This document shows positions 17,609-25,648 of a stretch of DNA of 59,247 nt, in pieces. Each line of letters starts with the position of its first letter. Position 1 is the first letter of the stretch. Source of the DNA: Deltaproteobacteria bacterium (lineage in GTDB: Bacteria; Desulfobacterota; Desulfuromonadia; Geobacterales; Geobacteraceae); assembly GCA_009668975.1 (NCBI GenBank), contig SBEG01000025.1, positions 1 to 59,247 on the forward strand. The letters are read 5' to 3'. Both the position numbers and the translations under genes were made by a program. Below the pieces are notes generated by a model, which made no database searches, was not told the DNA's origin, and saw only the letters and a program-made list of their open reading frames with translations.

Positions 17609-18409
17609 GTGGAAACAATTACCGTACATTCGTGGGATGAGCTTCAGCGAGAGCTTTTTGCTCATTCCTGGAATGAGAAAATAGGACGCTTCCGTTCTCG
17701 CTACGCATTTCGGGGCCTGTCAAGTGCAAGCTACCGGCTTGAAACGACCCTGGTGAGGCTGCAGGGAGACTTTGTCAAGCTGGAGCGACACTTGCTGCGA
17801 AATTTCAGAAAATATGCTCATCGCAGTTTTGTCGAGAGAGACTCGCTTTGGCACTGGCTGTCCGTGGCTCAGCACTTCGGCCTTCCGACCAGAATTCTCG
17901 ATTGGACCTATTCACCTTTCATTGCCATGCATTTCGCAACGGCGGCCATTGACAAGTTCGATCTGGATGGAGCGATCTGGGCGGTCAATTATGTAAAGGC
18001 CCATGAATTGCTGCCGCAATCCTTGCGAGACAGTCTTGAGGAGGAAGGTGCGAATGTCATGACACTCCAGCTCATGAACGAATCAATAACCTCTCTGAGT
18101 GAGCTGGATGCACTCGATGCCCAGTCGGGCGAAAAAGTGGTGATCTTTTTCGAGCCTCCCTCAATCGATGACCGGATCGTTAACCAATTTGCCTTTTGTT
18201 CAGTCATGTCTGATCCGAGCATGGTACTGGATGACTGGCTGGAGACCCATCCGGAGTTGGCGCGGAAAATTATCATTCCTGCGTCTCTTAAATGGGAAAT
18301 CCGCGATAAGCTGGATCAGGCCAATATCAATGAACGGGTTCTGTTTCCCGGTTTGGATGGTTTGAGTCTCTGGCTCAAGCGGCACTATAGTCCGAGCATG
18401 AAGGAGTAG
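17609..18409 (+). CDS. FRG domain-containing protein
   Basis: The 266-residue protein carries an FRG domain, named for the Phe-Arg-Gly motif seen here in RYAFRGLSS near residue 33. Further family blocks are WHWLSVAQHFGLPTRILDWTYSP (about 82-104) and the C-terminal FPGLDGLSLWLKRHY. The biochemical function of FRG proteins is unknown; some occur near defence or mobile loci. The start is GTG, supported by AAAGGAG 10 bases upstream and the absence of a better ATG. The protein looks cytoplasmic. The DUF2147 gene follows seven bases after the stop and its ribosome binding site lies inside the FRG gene, so the pair is probably co-translated. Confidence 0.85.
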   Translation: METITVHSWDELQRELFAHSWNEKIGRFRSRYAFRGLSSASYRLETTLVRLQGDFVKLERHLLRNFRKYAHRSFVERDSLWHWLSVAQHFGLPTRILDWTYSPFIAMHFATAAIDKFDLDGAIWAVNYVKAHELLPQSLRDSLEEEGANVMTLQLMNESITSLSELDALDAQSGEKVVIFFEPPSIDDRIVNQFAFCSVMSDPSMVLDDWLETHPELARKIIIPASLKWEIRDKLDQANINERVLFPGLDGLSLWLKRHYSPSMKE

Positions 18410-18416
18410 CCACCCT

Positions 18417-18947
18417 GTGGGCGATCCGCCGAGGTATTCACAAATAATAATCGATCTGCCGGAGAAACTCCGCCGGATCGCGCCGCGCATCCCGGGATGT
18501 GTCATGCTCGCACTGACTTGCTGGCTGCTGACGTCAACCGTGCTCCTGGCCGCTGATGAAGGGGTGGCGGGGACGTGGCGGACCGCCGACGGCAGAGCGC
18601 TGATCGAGATTTACCCCTGCGGAGCGAATATGTGCGGTCGCGTGGCCTGGCTGCTGGAACCGAACTTCCCGGAGGACGACCCGGAGGGGATGGCAGGGAA
18701 GCCGCGTATCGACCGGTACAACCCCCATGCGGAATTGCGTAACCGCAGGGTTCTTGGCCTGCGGCTCATGGAAGGTTTTATTCACAAGGGTGACAATCGT
18801 TGGGAGCAGGGAACCATCTACGATGCCGATACGGGAAGAACATACCGTTCCAGGATGACGTTGCTTTCAGCGGACCGGCTCAAGCTGCATGGCTACATCG
18901 GTATTCCCCTGTTTGGCAAGTCGTCAATCTGGACCCGGCAGAAATAG
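18417..18947 (+). CDS. DUF2147 family exported protein
   Basis: The C-terminal 130 residues match DUF2147: GTWRTADGRALIEIYPCG, then NRWEQGTIYDADTGRTYRSRM and LKLHGYIGIPLFGKSSIWTR. A hydrophobic stretch MLALTCWLLTSTVLLAA acts as a signal peptide. I place the start at a GTG preceded by AAGGAG within the upstream gene, giving 176 residues and a long basic n-region. An ATG at 18504 directly before the hydrophobic stretch is a real alternative but has a poor ribosome binding site. DUF2147 proteins are small periplasmic beta-barrel-like proteins of unknown role. Confidence 0.82.
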   Translation: MGDPPRYSQIIIDLPEKLRRIAPRIPGCVMLALTCWLLTSTVLLAADEGVAGTWRTADGRALIEIYPCGANMCGRVAWLLEPNFPEDDPEGMAGKPRIDRYNPHAELRNRRVLGLRLMEGFIHKGDNRWEQGTIYDADTGRTYRSRMTLLSADRLKLHGYIGIPLFGKSSIWTRQK

Positions 18948-19901
18948 TTGATGGGAAATCGCCGCCGTTACAGTACGCCGCACCTGTTTATCATTTGTGA
19001 AGCTGTATCTTCTGCCGGAGGCCAGCTTCTCAGAGCTTTTTTTTACGCTTTTTGTTTTATGCGGATCGACCTTGCCAATGGTTTCCGCATCCTCGACTTT
19101 TTTCTGCGTTGTATCTCCCCGTCAGAGTCCGATACATCCCCGCCAAAGTACAGTGCGGCAGTACTTTGCCTCAAAGTCTGCCCTCAGCATGATGCGGAAC
19201 CGTCAAATGTAGAGGCTTGCCGAGCCTCCCGCCTTCCCTTTATTTGTTCCTTACGTGAAGCTAATAGCCTGATACTAAAGAACGAATCGGTCTTTTAAGC
19301 TTTTTCTGAAAGTTGGTAAGCTAATTGCTTTTATTGGCAATAAAACTTGTGATTGCATCCACCTGCTTGGGAAGCGTAAAATTGCGGAAAGGAGGTGCTT
19401 GTTTTGTTGGGTATGGACTGAAATTTAAGGGACAATAAAAAATAATGCAGAATTAGCTGGCTTATCTGGAGAATGCTGGTACACTAGCCCTCGACCAAAA
19501 AAATTGGGCTTTTAGGATGTGTCCACAAATAAATCTTCCTGGATATGTTCTGCGACGTTCCCTCAGTAGTATTCACCCGGATACGTTTTTTCCCCCTTAC
19601 TTTGTTAATCCGAGGGCTGACTTGTACGGCGAACCCGTGCATTCCTCCACTTAACCCCTTGATTTTGATTCGTCTTGGGGCGCACTTCGGGCTGACTTCT
19701 CTGTCAACTTTTTCAAGCAAATGTTTCTTGTCATGACGACAACAAACGAAGCATCTTGGCTCATGAAGGTGCTCCGAAGGTCGCGGCCGATGGGGCCGAG
19801 ACGAATATCCAACTATTTCGAATGTAAAAACGATAGTTCCGCATCCGGAGTTTCCGGGTGGAATGAAAGCAGGAAAATACAATACTGTAGGAGGATTGGA
19901 A
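18948..19901. other. Long intergenic region upstream of the first OmpA-like gene
   Basis: These 954 bases contain a sigma-54-type promoter at 19313-19329 (listed separately). The flanking 60 to 80 bases resemble the region at 21,545-21,650 before the DUF3494 gene. Between 19,480 and 19,860 the minus strand stays open for 155 codons, but the product is rich in Arg, His and Pro, matches nothing I know and overlaps the OmpA start, so it is not called. A GGAGG near 19,388 leads only to an eight-codon frame. Confidence 0.45.
19313..19329 (+). promoter_or_regulatory. Sigma-54 (RpoN) type promoter
   Basis: TTGGTAAGCTAATTGCT fits the -24/-12 pattern, with GG (19315-16), ten bases, then GC (19327-28) within TTGC. 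A near-identical element occurs at 21608-21624. The start point would be about 19,340, giving a leader of some 560 bases to the OmpA-like gene, unless a further promoter or small RNA intervenes. Confidence 0.6.
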
Positions 19902-21308
19902 ATGAAGAAGTTATCAACATGGATTATGACCCTTGCTGCCGTGTGTCTCATGGCGGCGCCTGCTGCCGCGGGAGAGCGGGCGGGAGCGGTCTCCCTGTCG
20001 CCTTTTGCCGGCGGCTACACTTTTGATGGTGCTGAGCATTTGAAGACGGCGCCTGTCTATGGACTGCGCATCGGGTACGACGTGACCGACAATTTTGGAG
20101 TAGAACTGGTCGGCAGTTACCTCGCGACCAAGGGTACACGGAGTGATCGGAGCATTAACGTCCTGTCCTATCGATTGGACCTTCTCTACAACATGCTGCC
20201 GGATGGACCGTTGGTGCCCTATCTCGCCATTGGCGGTGGAGCTAACACAAAAGGTCATGGCTCCAGTTATGAGGGCGGGAGCAACACCGATGCCACTGCC
20301 AACGCCGGACTGGGACTGAAGTACTTCCTGACCGATTCGATTGCCCTGCGCGGCGATGCCCGCCAGCTGTTCATTTTCGAAAGACACAACAGCATCATGT
20401 ACAACTGGGAATACACCGCCGGACTCACCTTCCTCTTCGGCGGCAAGACTGCGTCTGCTCCGAGCAGCAGCATCTCGGCTGTGCCGGGAGCGATTGCAAG
20501 CGGAGAGACGGCCACGCTCAGCTGGACATCCAAAGACGCCACGAGCTGTGATATCCAGCCGGGCATCGGCGCCGTCAATACCCAGGGAAGCATGACGGTC
20601 TCTCCTGCGGCTGACACCAGCTACTACCTGTCCTGCACCGGACCGGGCGGCACCTCGAACAGTTCCGCAAACATCACCGTAGCTGCACAGGCAGTTTCCG
20701 CACCAACGAGCAGCCTGTCGGTAACGCCCGCCTCCGTCACCCGGGGCGAAACAGCCACTCTCAACTGGAGCTCGCAAAATGCGACGAGCTGTGAACTTCA
20801 GCCGGGCATCGGCCGTGTGGAGACGCTGGGCAGCAAGGAAATCAGCCCCGTGGCCGACACCAGCTATACCTTGAACTGCAGCGGGCCGGGAGGAACAACA
20901 ACCAGCAGGGCGAATGTCTCCGTCGTTGCAGCGCGGCCGGTGGTTCTCAGCCCGGAAAAAGAAGAAACCGTCAACCTGCTTATCGAATTCGACTTTGATA
21001 AGTCGGTGATCAAACCTGAGTTTTATCAGAATGTTGACGCAGTAGGCGAATTCATGCAGAAGTACCCCACGGTAGCCATAACTGTTGAAGGCCACACCGA
21101 TAGCGTGGGGAATAACGCGTATAATCAGAAGCTCTCCCAACGTCGTGCCCAAGCAGTCAAGAAGTATATTGTTGACAAGTTCGGAATTGATGCCAAGCGG
21201 ATCAAGGCGATCGGGCATGGCGAAACCAAACCGATTGACACCAACAAAACGGCAGAAGGCCGTTATCATAACCGCCGGGTCCAGGCGTATCATGCCGCAG
21301 TAAAATAG
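19902..21308 (+). CDS. OmpA-like outer membrane protein, copy 1 (barrel, two Ig-like domains, OmpA C-terminal domain)
   Basis: The 468-residue protein has a signal peptide cut after AAPAAA and an N-terminal eight-strand-type barrel (about 25-180, ending YNWEYTAGLTFLFGG). Two Ig-like repeats follow, each with the signature TSC(D/E)(I/L)QPGIG and a second cysteine. The C-terminal OmpA/MotB peptidoglycan-binding domain begins LIEFDFDKSVIKP and contains VEGHTDSVGNNAYNQKLS and RRVQAY. It would tether the outer membrane to peptidoglycan and may display ligand-binding loops. AGGAGG precedes the ATG. From 20292 onward the gene is identical in DNA to copy 2, while the barrel differs. Confidence 0.92.
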   Translation: MKKLSTWIMTLAAVCLMAAPAAAGERAGAVSLSPFAGGYTFDGAEHLKTAPVYGLRIGYDVTDNFGVELVGSYLATKGTRSDRSINVLSYRLDLLYNMLPDGPLVPYLAIGGGANTKGHGSSYEGGSNTDATANAGLGLKYFLTDSIALRGDARQLFIFERHNSIMYNWEYTAGLTFLFGGKTASAPSSSISAVPGAIASGETATLSWTSKDATSCDIQPGIGAVNTQGSMTVSPAADTSYYLSCTGPGGTSNSSANITVAAQAVSAPTSSLSVTPASVTRGETATLNWSSQNATSCELQPGIGRVETLGSKEISPVADTSYTLNCSGPGGTTTSRANVSVVAARPVVLSPEKEETVNLLIEFDFDKSVIKPEFYQNVDAVGEFMQKYPTVAITVEGHTDSVGNNAYNQKLSQRRAQAVKKYIVDKFGIDAKRIKAIGHGETKPIDTNKTAEGRYHNRRVQAYHAAVK

Positions 21309-21376
21309 GCATGGGCAAGCGCTGCTTTGAACGACCACTGTCCTGTAATGTAAGTTTCCTGGGACAGGGTTTTACC
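20292..21376 (+). repeat. Identical long direct repeat, copy 1 (partner 24316-25400)
   Basis: About 1,085 bases, covering the last 338 codons of the OmpA-like gene and 68 bases past its stop, appear identical to 24316-25400 at an offset of 4,024. The left edge is a T/C difference at 20291/24315 and the right edge C/T at 21377/25401, beyond which the copies diverge sharply. This points to recent duplication or gene conversion. Confidence 0.93.
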
Positions 21377-21412
21377 CTTATAATCAGCACACGCAACAGA
21401 TAGGCAGGTACG

Positions 21413-21452
21413 GAAAAAATGGCCGCCCCGAACAGGGCGGTCATTTTTTTTT
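21413..21452 (+). terminator. Intrinsic terminator after OmpA-like copy 1
   Basis: A run of A, the hairpin TGGCCGCCC-CGAACA-GGGCGGTCA and a run of nine or more T form a textbook terminator about 105 bases after the stop codon. It lies outside the identical repeat; the second copy has an analogous but different hairpin. Confidence 0.9.
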
Positions 21453-21607
21453 GCAGTCCCACACCCTCAGGGTCACCCTCAGCATGTTGCAGTTCCGCCA
21501 GATTGTGTGGCTGGTCTATTCGCAATTTACCTCTCTCGCTATTTTTCGAACACTCCTAAGTATCTAATAGTAAAGGCTAATCAGTGCTTCTCTATTTTTT
21601 CGGATTG

Positions 21608-21624
21608 TTGGTAGGCTAATTGCT
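21608..21624 (+). promoter_or_regulatory. Sigma-54 (RpoN) type promoter of the DUF3494 lipoprotein gene
   Basis: TTGGTAGGCTAATTGCT has GG (21610-11), ten bases, then GC (21622-23). It differs by one base from the element at 19313-19329. It lies about 185 bases before the ATG of the DUF3494 gene. Confidence 0.65.
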
Positions 21625-21806
21625 ATTCCTTTCAATAAAATCAGTGAGCTCATCCGATTGGAAATTGAAAATATTGTCGTAAAGGGGCCTGTCGAGTCGA
21701 GTGGTTTTGAAACATGTTTTTAATTACCTTGATAAAGGTGAAAGTGAAACCAGCTAGAAAGCCAGCAAATTACAGGTGATTCGCACATTTCAAGGGGGGA
21801 TTGATT

Positions 21807-23771
21807 ATGAAAAGATTTAAGGCACAGAAAGCTTGTTTGCTGTTGATTTTAGTACTGAGCGTTTTTATTGTTTTGCCAGGATGCGGAGGAGGGGACGATA
21901 CGTGTACGGTCAGTTCCGTCAAAGCTATTACCTCATTTTCTTTTTCCGGTTTTCCCGGGAATGCTGGAACGGTAAATGAGCCGGCAAAGACCATAGATGT
22001 AACCTTGCCGTTTGGGACAGACGTAACGAACCTGATTGCGACATTTACGGCCACCGGGACAGGAGTACGCGTGGGATCGGCGATTCAGACGAGCGGGACA
22101 ACGCCTAACAACTTCACCACTCCGGTAGCTTACACTGTAACCGCAGCAGACGGCTCAACAGCTACCTATACCGTGAACGTAACCGTGGCTCCTATCTCTG
22201 CCAAGGCTATTACTGCATTTTCGTTTGTCGGGTTTCCAGGCTTTAACGGAGTGATAAATGAACCGGCCAAGACCATAGCAGTGACTTTGCCATTCGGCAC
22301 AGACGTAACGAACCTGATTGCGACATTCACGACGACTGGAACAGGCGTACTTGTTGGCTCGGCGGTTCAGACAAGCGGTACAACGCCAAACAGCTTCACA
22401 AGTCCGGTGGCATATACAGTAACGGCTGGCGACACCTCAACAGCGATTTACACAGTTATGGTAACCGTGGCTCCTATCTCTGCCAAGGCCATTACTGCAT
22501 TTTCGTTTGTCGGGTTTCCCGGCGTTAACGGAGTAATAAGTGAACCGGCCAAGACCATAGCAGTGACTTTGCCATTCGGAACCAACGTAACGAACCTGAT
22601 TGCGACTTTTACGACCACCGGGACAGGCGTACGCGTGGGAACATCCAGTCAGACGAGCGGCTCAACACCAAATGACTTTACAAGTCCGCTGTTCTACACC
22701 GTAACCGCAACAGACGGCTCATCAGTTACTTATACTGTGAACGTTACTGTGGCCCCTAACTCTGCCAAAGCCATTACTGCATTTTCGTTTATCGGGCATC
22801 CCGGTGCTGTAGGAACGATAGCTGATTCAGTATCGCCAAAGACCATCACGGTACCTGTTACGCGCGGCACAGACGTAACGAACCTGATTGCGACCTTTAC
22901 AACCACAGGGACAGTCGTAAAGGTGGGAACTGTAGTTCAGACAAGCACTGTCACGGCGAATGATTTCTCAACTCCGGTGTCTTATGTCGTTACCGCGGCA
23001 GACAGCTCAACAGTAACATATAACGTAACCGTAGTTGTAACCAACGCACCCGAACTTGGTGCTATCGCTCCGTTTGGAGGTTTTGGCGGACCGGCAGGAA
23101 TGACCAACCAGGGCCTTCTTACCGTAATCAACGGCGATACCGGCACCACCGGGGCTTCAACGTTAATGACCGGATTCCATGATCTGGGTGGTAATGTGTA
23201 TACGGAAACACCACTCAATCAAGGATTCGTGAACGGAACAATACACACGGCAACTGCTCCTCCGGGTTCTGTTCCTGGCGTGGTTGCAGCCGCGGCCGCA
23301 CTTGCAGCACAAACCGCGTTTGACAACCTGTCGCCCGCTTCTTTGCCTGGCGGTACTGATCCTGGTGCCGGCCAGTTGGGTGGGCTTACGCTTGCCCCTG
23401 GAATCTATCAAGCAGCGGGCGGGTCGTTTCTGCTGACCGGTTCGGATCTGACCCTTGATGGCGGCGGGGATCCCAATGCTGTCTTTGTATTCCAGATGGC
23501 AACTACGCTTACAGTGGGCGGACCAGGTGCTCCTCGCAGTATTATTCTGACAAATGGCGCTCAAGCGAAAAATGTATTCTGGTACGTGGGCAGTGCCGCG
23601 ACAATTAACGCTGCAGGTGGTGGTACCATGGTGGGAACCATCATTGCATCTGCCGGCGTTAGCTTCTCTACTGCTGGAAATGTTGAAATTGTGACATTGA
23701 ATGGTAGGGCAATTGGATTAAACGCATCAGTAACACTAGTGAATACTGTCATTAATGTACCTGCACCATAA
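21807..23771 (+). CDS. Lipoprotein with four Ig-like repeats and a C-terminal DUF3494 ice-binding-like domain
   Basis: The 654-residue protein has a lipoprotein signal with lipobox VLPGC (Cys26). Four repeats of about 94 residues follow (from codons near 21919, 22203, 22485 and 22767). Each begins KAITxFSFxGxPG and contains TDVTNLIATFTxTGT and a closing YTVNVTVAP, like DUF5018-type bacterial Ig folds. The last 240 residues match DUF3494, the beta-solenoid of ice-binding proteins: LTVINGDTGTTGASTLMTGF, LAPGIYQAAGG, DPNAVFVFQM and KNVFWYVG. Many DUF3494 proteins are adhesins rather than antifreeze proteins, so surface adhesion is as likely as ice binding. AAGGGGGGA precedes the ATG; a TTG six bases earlier is less likely. 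It sits between the two OmpA-like copies. Confidence 0.9.
   Translation: MKRFKAQKACLLLILVLSVFIVLPGCGGGDDTCTVSSVKAITSFSFSGFPGNAGTVNEPAKTIDVTLPFGTDVTNLIATFTATGTGVRVGSAIQTSGTTPNNFTTPVAYTVTAADGSTATYTVNVTVAPISAKAITAFSFVGFPGFNGVINEPAKTIAVTLPFGTDVTNLIATFTTTGTGVLVGSAVQTSGTTPNSFTSPVAYTVTAGDTSTAIYTVMVTVAPISAKAITAFSFVGFPGVNGVISEPAKTIAVTLPFGTNVTNLIATFTTTGTGVRVGTSSQTSGSTPNDFTSPLFYTVTATDGSSVTYTVNVTVAPNSAKAITAFSFIGHPGAVGTIADSVSPKTITVPVTRGTDVTNLIATFTTTGTVVKVGTVVQTSTVTANDFSTPVSYVVTAADSSTVTYNVTVVVTNAPELGAIAPFGGFGGPAGMTNQGLLTVINGDTGTTGASTLMTGFHDLGGNVYTETPLNQGFVNGTIHTATAPPGSVPGVVAAAAALAAQTAFDNLSPASLPGGTDPGAGQLGGLTLAPGIYQAAGGSFLLTGSDLTLDGGGDPNAVFVFQMATTLTVGGPGAPRSIILTNGAQAKNVFWYVGSAATINAAGGGTMVGTIIASAGVSFSTAGNVEIVTLNGRAIGLNASVTLVNTVINVPAP
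21919..23045 (+). repeat. Four tandem repeats of about 282 bp inside the lipoprotein gene
   Basis: Repeat units start near 21919, 22203, 22485 and 22767 with AAxGC(T/C)ATTAC(C/T)xCATTTTC, at a period of 282 to 284 bases (94 codons). Units 2 and 3 are the closest in sequence; unit 4 is the most diverged (GIADSVSPKTITVPV). Confidence 0.88.
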
Positions 23772-23812
23772 TCCTTGAGCCGTTTAATGTGGCAGCGTGC
23801 CAAGCAATGAGG

Positions 23813-23848
23813 GGGACAGGCAGCAGTTGGACTATTTGCCTGTCCCTG
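23813..23848 (+). terminator. Possible terminator hairpin after the DUF3494 gene
   Basis: GGGACAGGCA and TGCCTGTCCC form a perfect ten-base stem about 45 bases after the stop. The U-run after it is poor (CTGTAGTG), so it may only protect the 3' end or act in a factor-dependent way. Confidence 0.5.
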
Positions 23849-23922
23849 TAGTGCTCTCCTAGAGAACTAGCTGAAAGAGCATAACAAAAGCTTTTTGTGG
23901 TAAATCTAAAGGAGGATTTTTT

Positions 23923-25332
23923 ATGAAGAAACTTGCAGCATTGATGCTAATCCTGTCAGTCATGTGTCTCATGGCGTCTCCTGTTGCCGCGGGAGAACGG
24001 GCGGGAGCGCTTTCCCTCTCACCATATGTTGGCGGCTACACTTTTGATGGTGTGCAACATTTGGAAACAGCGCCAGTCCATGGACTGCGCATCGGGTACG
24101 ATGTGACCGACAATTTTGGAGTAGAACTGGTTGGCAGTTACCTCGCGACTACTTGTACACTCTGTAAAAAAACGAGCGTCAATGCTTTGTCCTATCGGCT
24201 GGACCTTCTCTATAACTTCCTGCCGGCTGGACCGTTGGTGCCTTATCTCGCCGTTGGCGGCGGCGCCATCACAAAGGGTCACGGGGCAAGTTTCCATGGC
24301 GGGAGCAACACCGACGCCACTGCCAACGCCGGACTGGGACTGAAGTACTTCCTGACCGATTCGATTGCCCTGCGCGGCGATGCCCGCCAGCTGTTCATTT
24401 TCGAAAGACACAACAGCATCATGTACAACTGGGAATACACCGCCGGACTCACCTTCCTCTTCGGCGGCAAGACTGCGTCTGCTCCGAGCAGCAGCATCTC
24501 GGCTGTGCCGGGAGCGATTGCAAGCGGAGAGACGGCCACGCTCAGCTGGACATCCAAAGACGCCACGAGCTGTGATATCCAGCCGGGCATCGGCGCCGTC
24601 AATACCCAGGGAAGCATGACGGTCTCTCCTGCGGCTGACACCAGCTACTACCTGTCCTGCACCGGACCGGGCGGCACCTCGAACAGTTCCGCAAACATCA
24701 CCGTAGCTGCACAGGCAGTTTCCGCACCAACGAGCAGCCTGTCGGTAACGCCCGCCTCCGTCACCCGGGGCGAAACAGCCACTCTCAACTGGAGCTCGCA
24801 AAATGCGACGAGCTGTGAACTTCAGCCGGGCATCGGCCGTGTGGAGACGCTGGGCAGCAAGGAAATCAGCCCCGTGGCCGACACCAGCTATACCTTGAAC
24901 TGCAGCGGGCCGGGAGGAACAACAACCAGCAGGGCGAATGTCTCCGTCGTTGCAGCGCGGCCGGTGGTTCTCAGCCCGGAAAAAGAAGAAACCGTCAACC
25001 TGCTTATCGAATTCGACTTTGATAAGTCGGTGATCAAACCTGAGTTTTATCAGAATGTTGACGCAGTAGGCGAATTCATGCAGAAGTACCCCACGGTAGC
25101 CATAACTGTTGAAGGCCACACCGATAGCGTGGGGAATAACGCGTATAATCAGAAGCTCTCCCAACGTCGTGCCCAAGCAGTCAAGAAGTATATTGTTGAC
25201 AAGTTCGGAATTGATGCCAAGCGGATCAAGGCGATCGGGCATGGCGAAACCAAACCGATTGACACCAACAAAACGGCAGAAGGCCGTTATCATAACCGCC
25301 GGGTCCAGGCGTATCATGCCGCAGTAAAATAG
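23923..25332 (+). CDS. OmpA-like outer membrane protein, copy 2
   Basis: The 469-residue protein has the same architecture as copy 1: signal peptide (cut after SPVAA), barrel, two Ig-like domains and the OmpA C-terminal domain. From codon 132 onward the DNA is identical to copy 1. The first 131 residues are only about three-quarters identical, and the differences cluster in predicted surface loops: copy 2 has TTCTLCKKTSVN, which adds a CxxC pair, where copy 1 has TKGTRSDRSIN. AAGGAGG precedes the ATG. It lies 151 bases after the DUF3494 gene in the same direction. Confidence 0.92.
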   Translation: MKKLAALMLILSVMCLMASPVAAGERAGALSLSPYVGGYTFDGVQHLETAPVHGLRIGYDVTDNFGVELVGSYLATTCTLCKKTSVNALSYRLDLLYNFLPAGPLVPYLAVGGGAITKGHGASFHGGSNTDATANAGLGLKYFLTDSIALRGDARQLFIFERHNSIMYNWEYTAGLTFLFGGKTASAPSSSISAVPGAIASGETATLSWTSKDATSCDIQPGIGAVNTQGSMTVSPAADTSYYLSCTGPGGTSNSSANITVAAQAVSAPTSSLSVTPASVTRGETATLNWSSQNATSCELQPGIGRVETLGSKEISPVADTSYTLNCSGPGGTTTSRANVSVVAARPVVLSPEKEETVNLLIEFDFDKSVIKPEFYQNVDAVGEFMQKYPTVAITVEGHTDSVGNNAYNQKLSQRRAQAVKKYIVDKFGIDAKRIKAIGHGETKPIDTNKTAEGRYHNRRVQAYHAAVK

Positions 25333-25400
25333 GCATGGGCAAGCGCTGCTTTGAACGACCACTGTCCTGTAATGTAAGTTTCCTGGGACAGGGTTTTACC
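24316..25400 (+). repeat. Identical long direct repeat, copy 2 (partner 20292-21376)
   Basis: This is the second copy of the 1,085-base identical segment. The intervening 2.9 kb carries the DUF3494 gene, so recombination between the copies could delete or amplify that gene. Confidence 0.93.
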
Positions 25401-25437
25401 TTCGTAATCAGCACATTCAACAAATGAACAAGTACTG

Positions 25438-25477
25438 AAAAAAAGTGGCCGCCCTATTCGGGGCGGCCACTTTTTTA
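25438..25477. terminator. Intrinsic terminator after OmpA-like copy 2
   Basis: AAAAAAAGTGGCCGCCC-TATTCG-GGGCGGCCACTTTTTT is symmetric with A and T runs, so it may also serve the convergent minus-strand operon. Confidence 0.9.
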
Positions 25478-25500
25478 ACTTCGATAGCTATTATTATTTA

Positions 25501-25598
25501 GGCAATTAAACATCACAATTCTGATGGAGGAGCACGGCGCGCCGTGCCCCGATTGGGCGAGGCACGCCGTGCTCCTACCATTGATATGTTTAATTGCC
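25501..25598. repeat. Palindromic intergenic repeat element, copy A
   Basis: The outer arms GGCAATTAAACAT and ATGTTTAATTGCC are perfect complements. The inner arms are AGGAGCACGGCGcGCCGTGCC and GGCACGCCGTGCTCCT. The 98-base unit can fold into a cruciform-like hairpin with an extra GGCGCGCC palindrome. A degenerate relative lies at 57526-57622. No coding capacity. Confidence 0.8.
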
Positions 25599-25648
25599 CT
25601 CGTACTACGTAATGATTCCTGGCAAAGCCGGGAGAGATTGCTCCGGTA

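Larger units (their letters stand above)
21309..21806. other. Intergenic region upstream of the DUF3494 lipoprotein
   Basis: It contains the end of the identical repeat, the terminator at 21413-21452 and the sigma-54-type promoter at 21608-21624. The segment 21,545-21,650 resembles 19,250-19,345, including the TCTAATAGTAAAGGCTAA-like motif upstream of the promoter. This could be an activator site or simply shared ancestry. Confidence 0.5.

Noticed and set aside
18948..19298. Plus-strand frame of 116 codons after DUF2147
   Set aside because: No recognisable domain, no ribosome binding site, and cysteine/serine-rich random-like sequence.
19484..19951. Minus-strand open frame of 155 codons before the first OmpA-like gene
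   Set aside because: No family match, an odd Arg/His/Pro-rich composition, no ribosome binding site seen, and overlap with the start of a real gene on the other strand. A decayed gene cannot be excluded.
19914..21338. Long minus-strand frame opposite the OmpA-like genes (also at 24019-25362)
   Set aside because: It is a shadow frame caused by codon composition; the plus-strand proteins have signal peptides and known domains.
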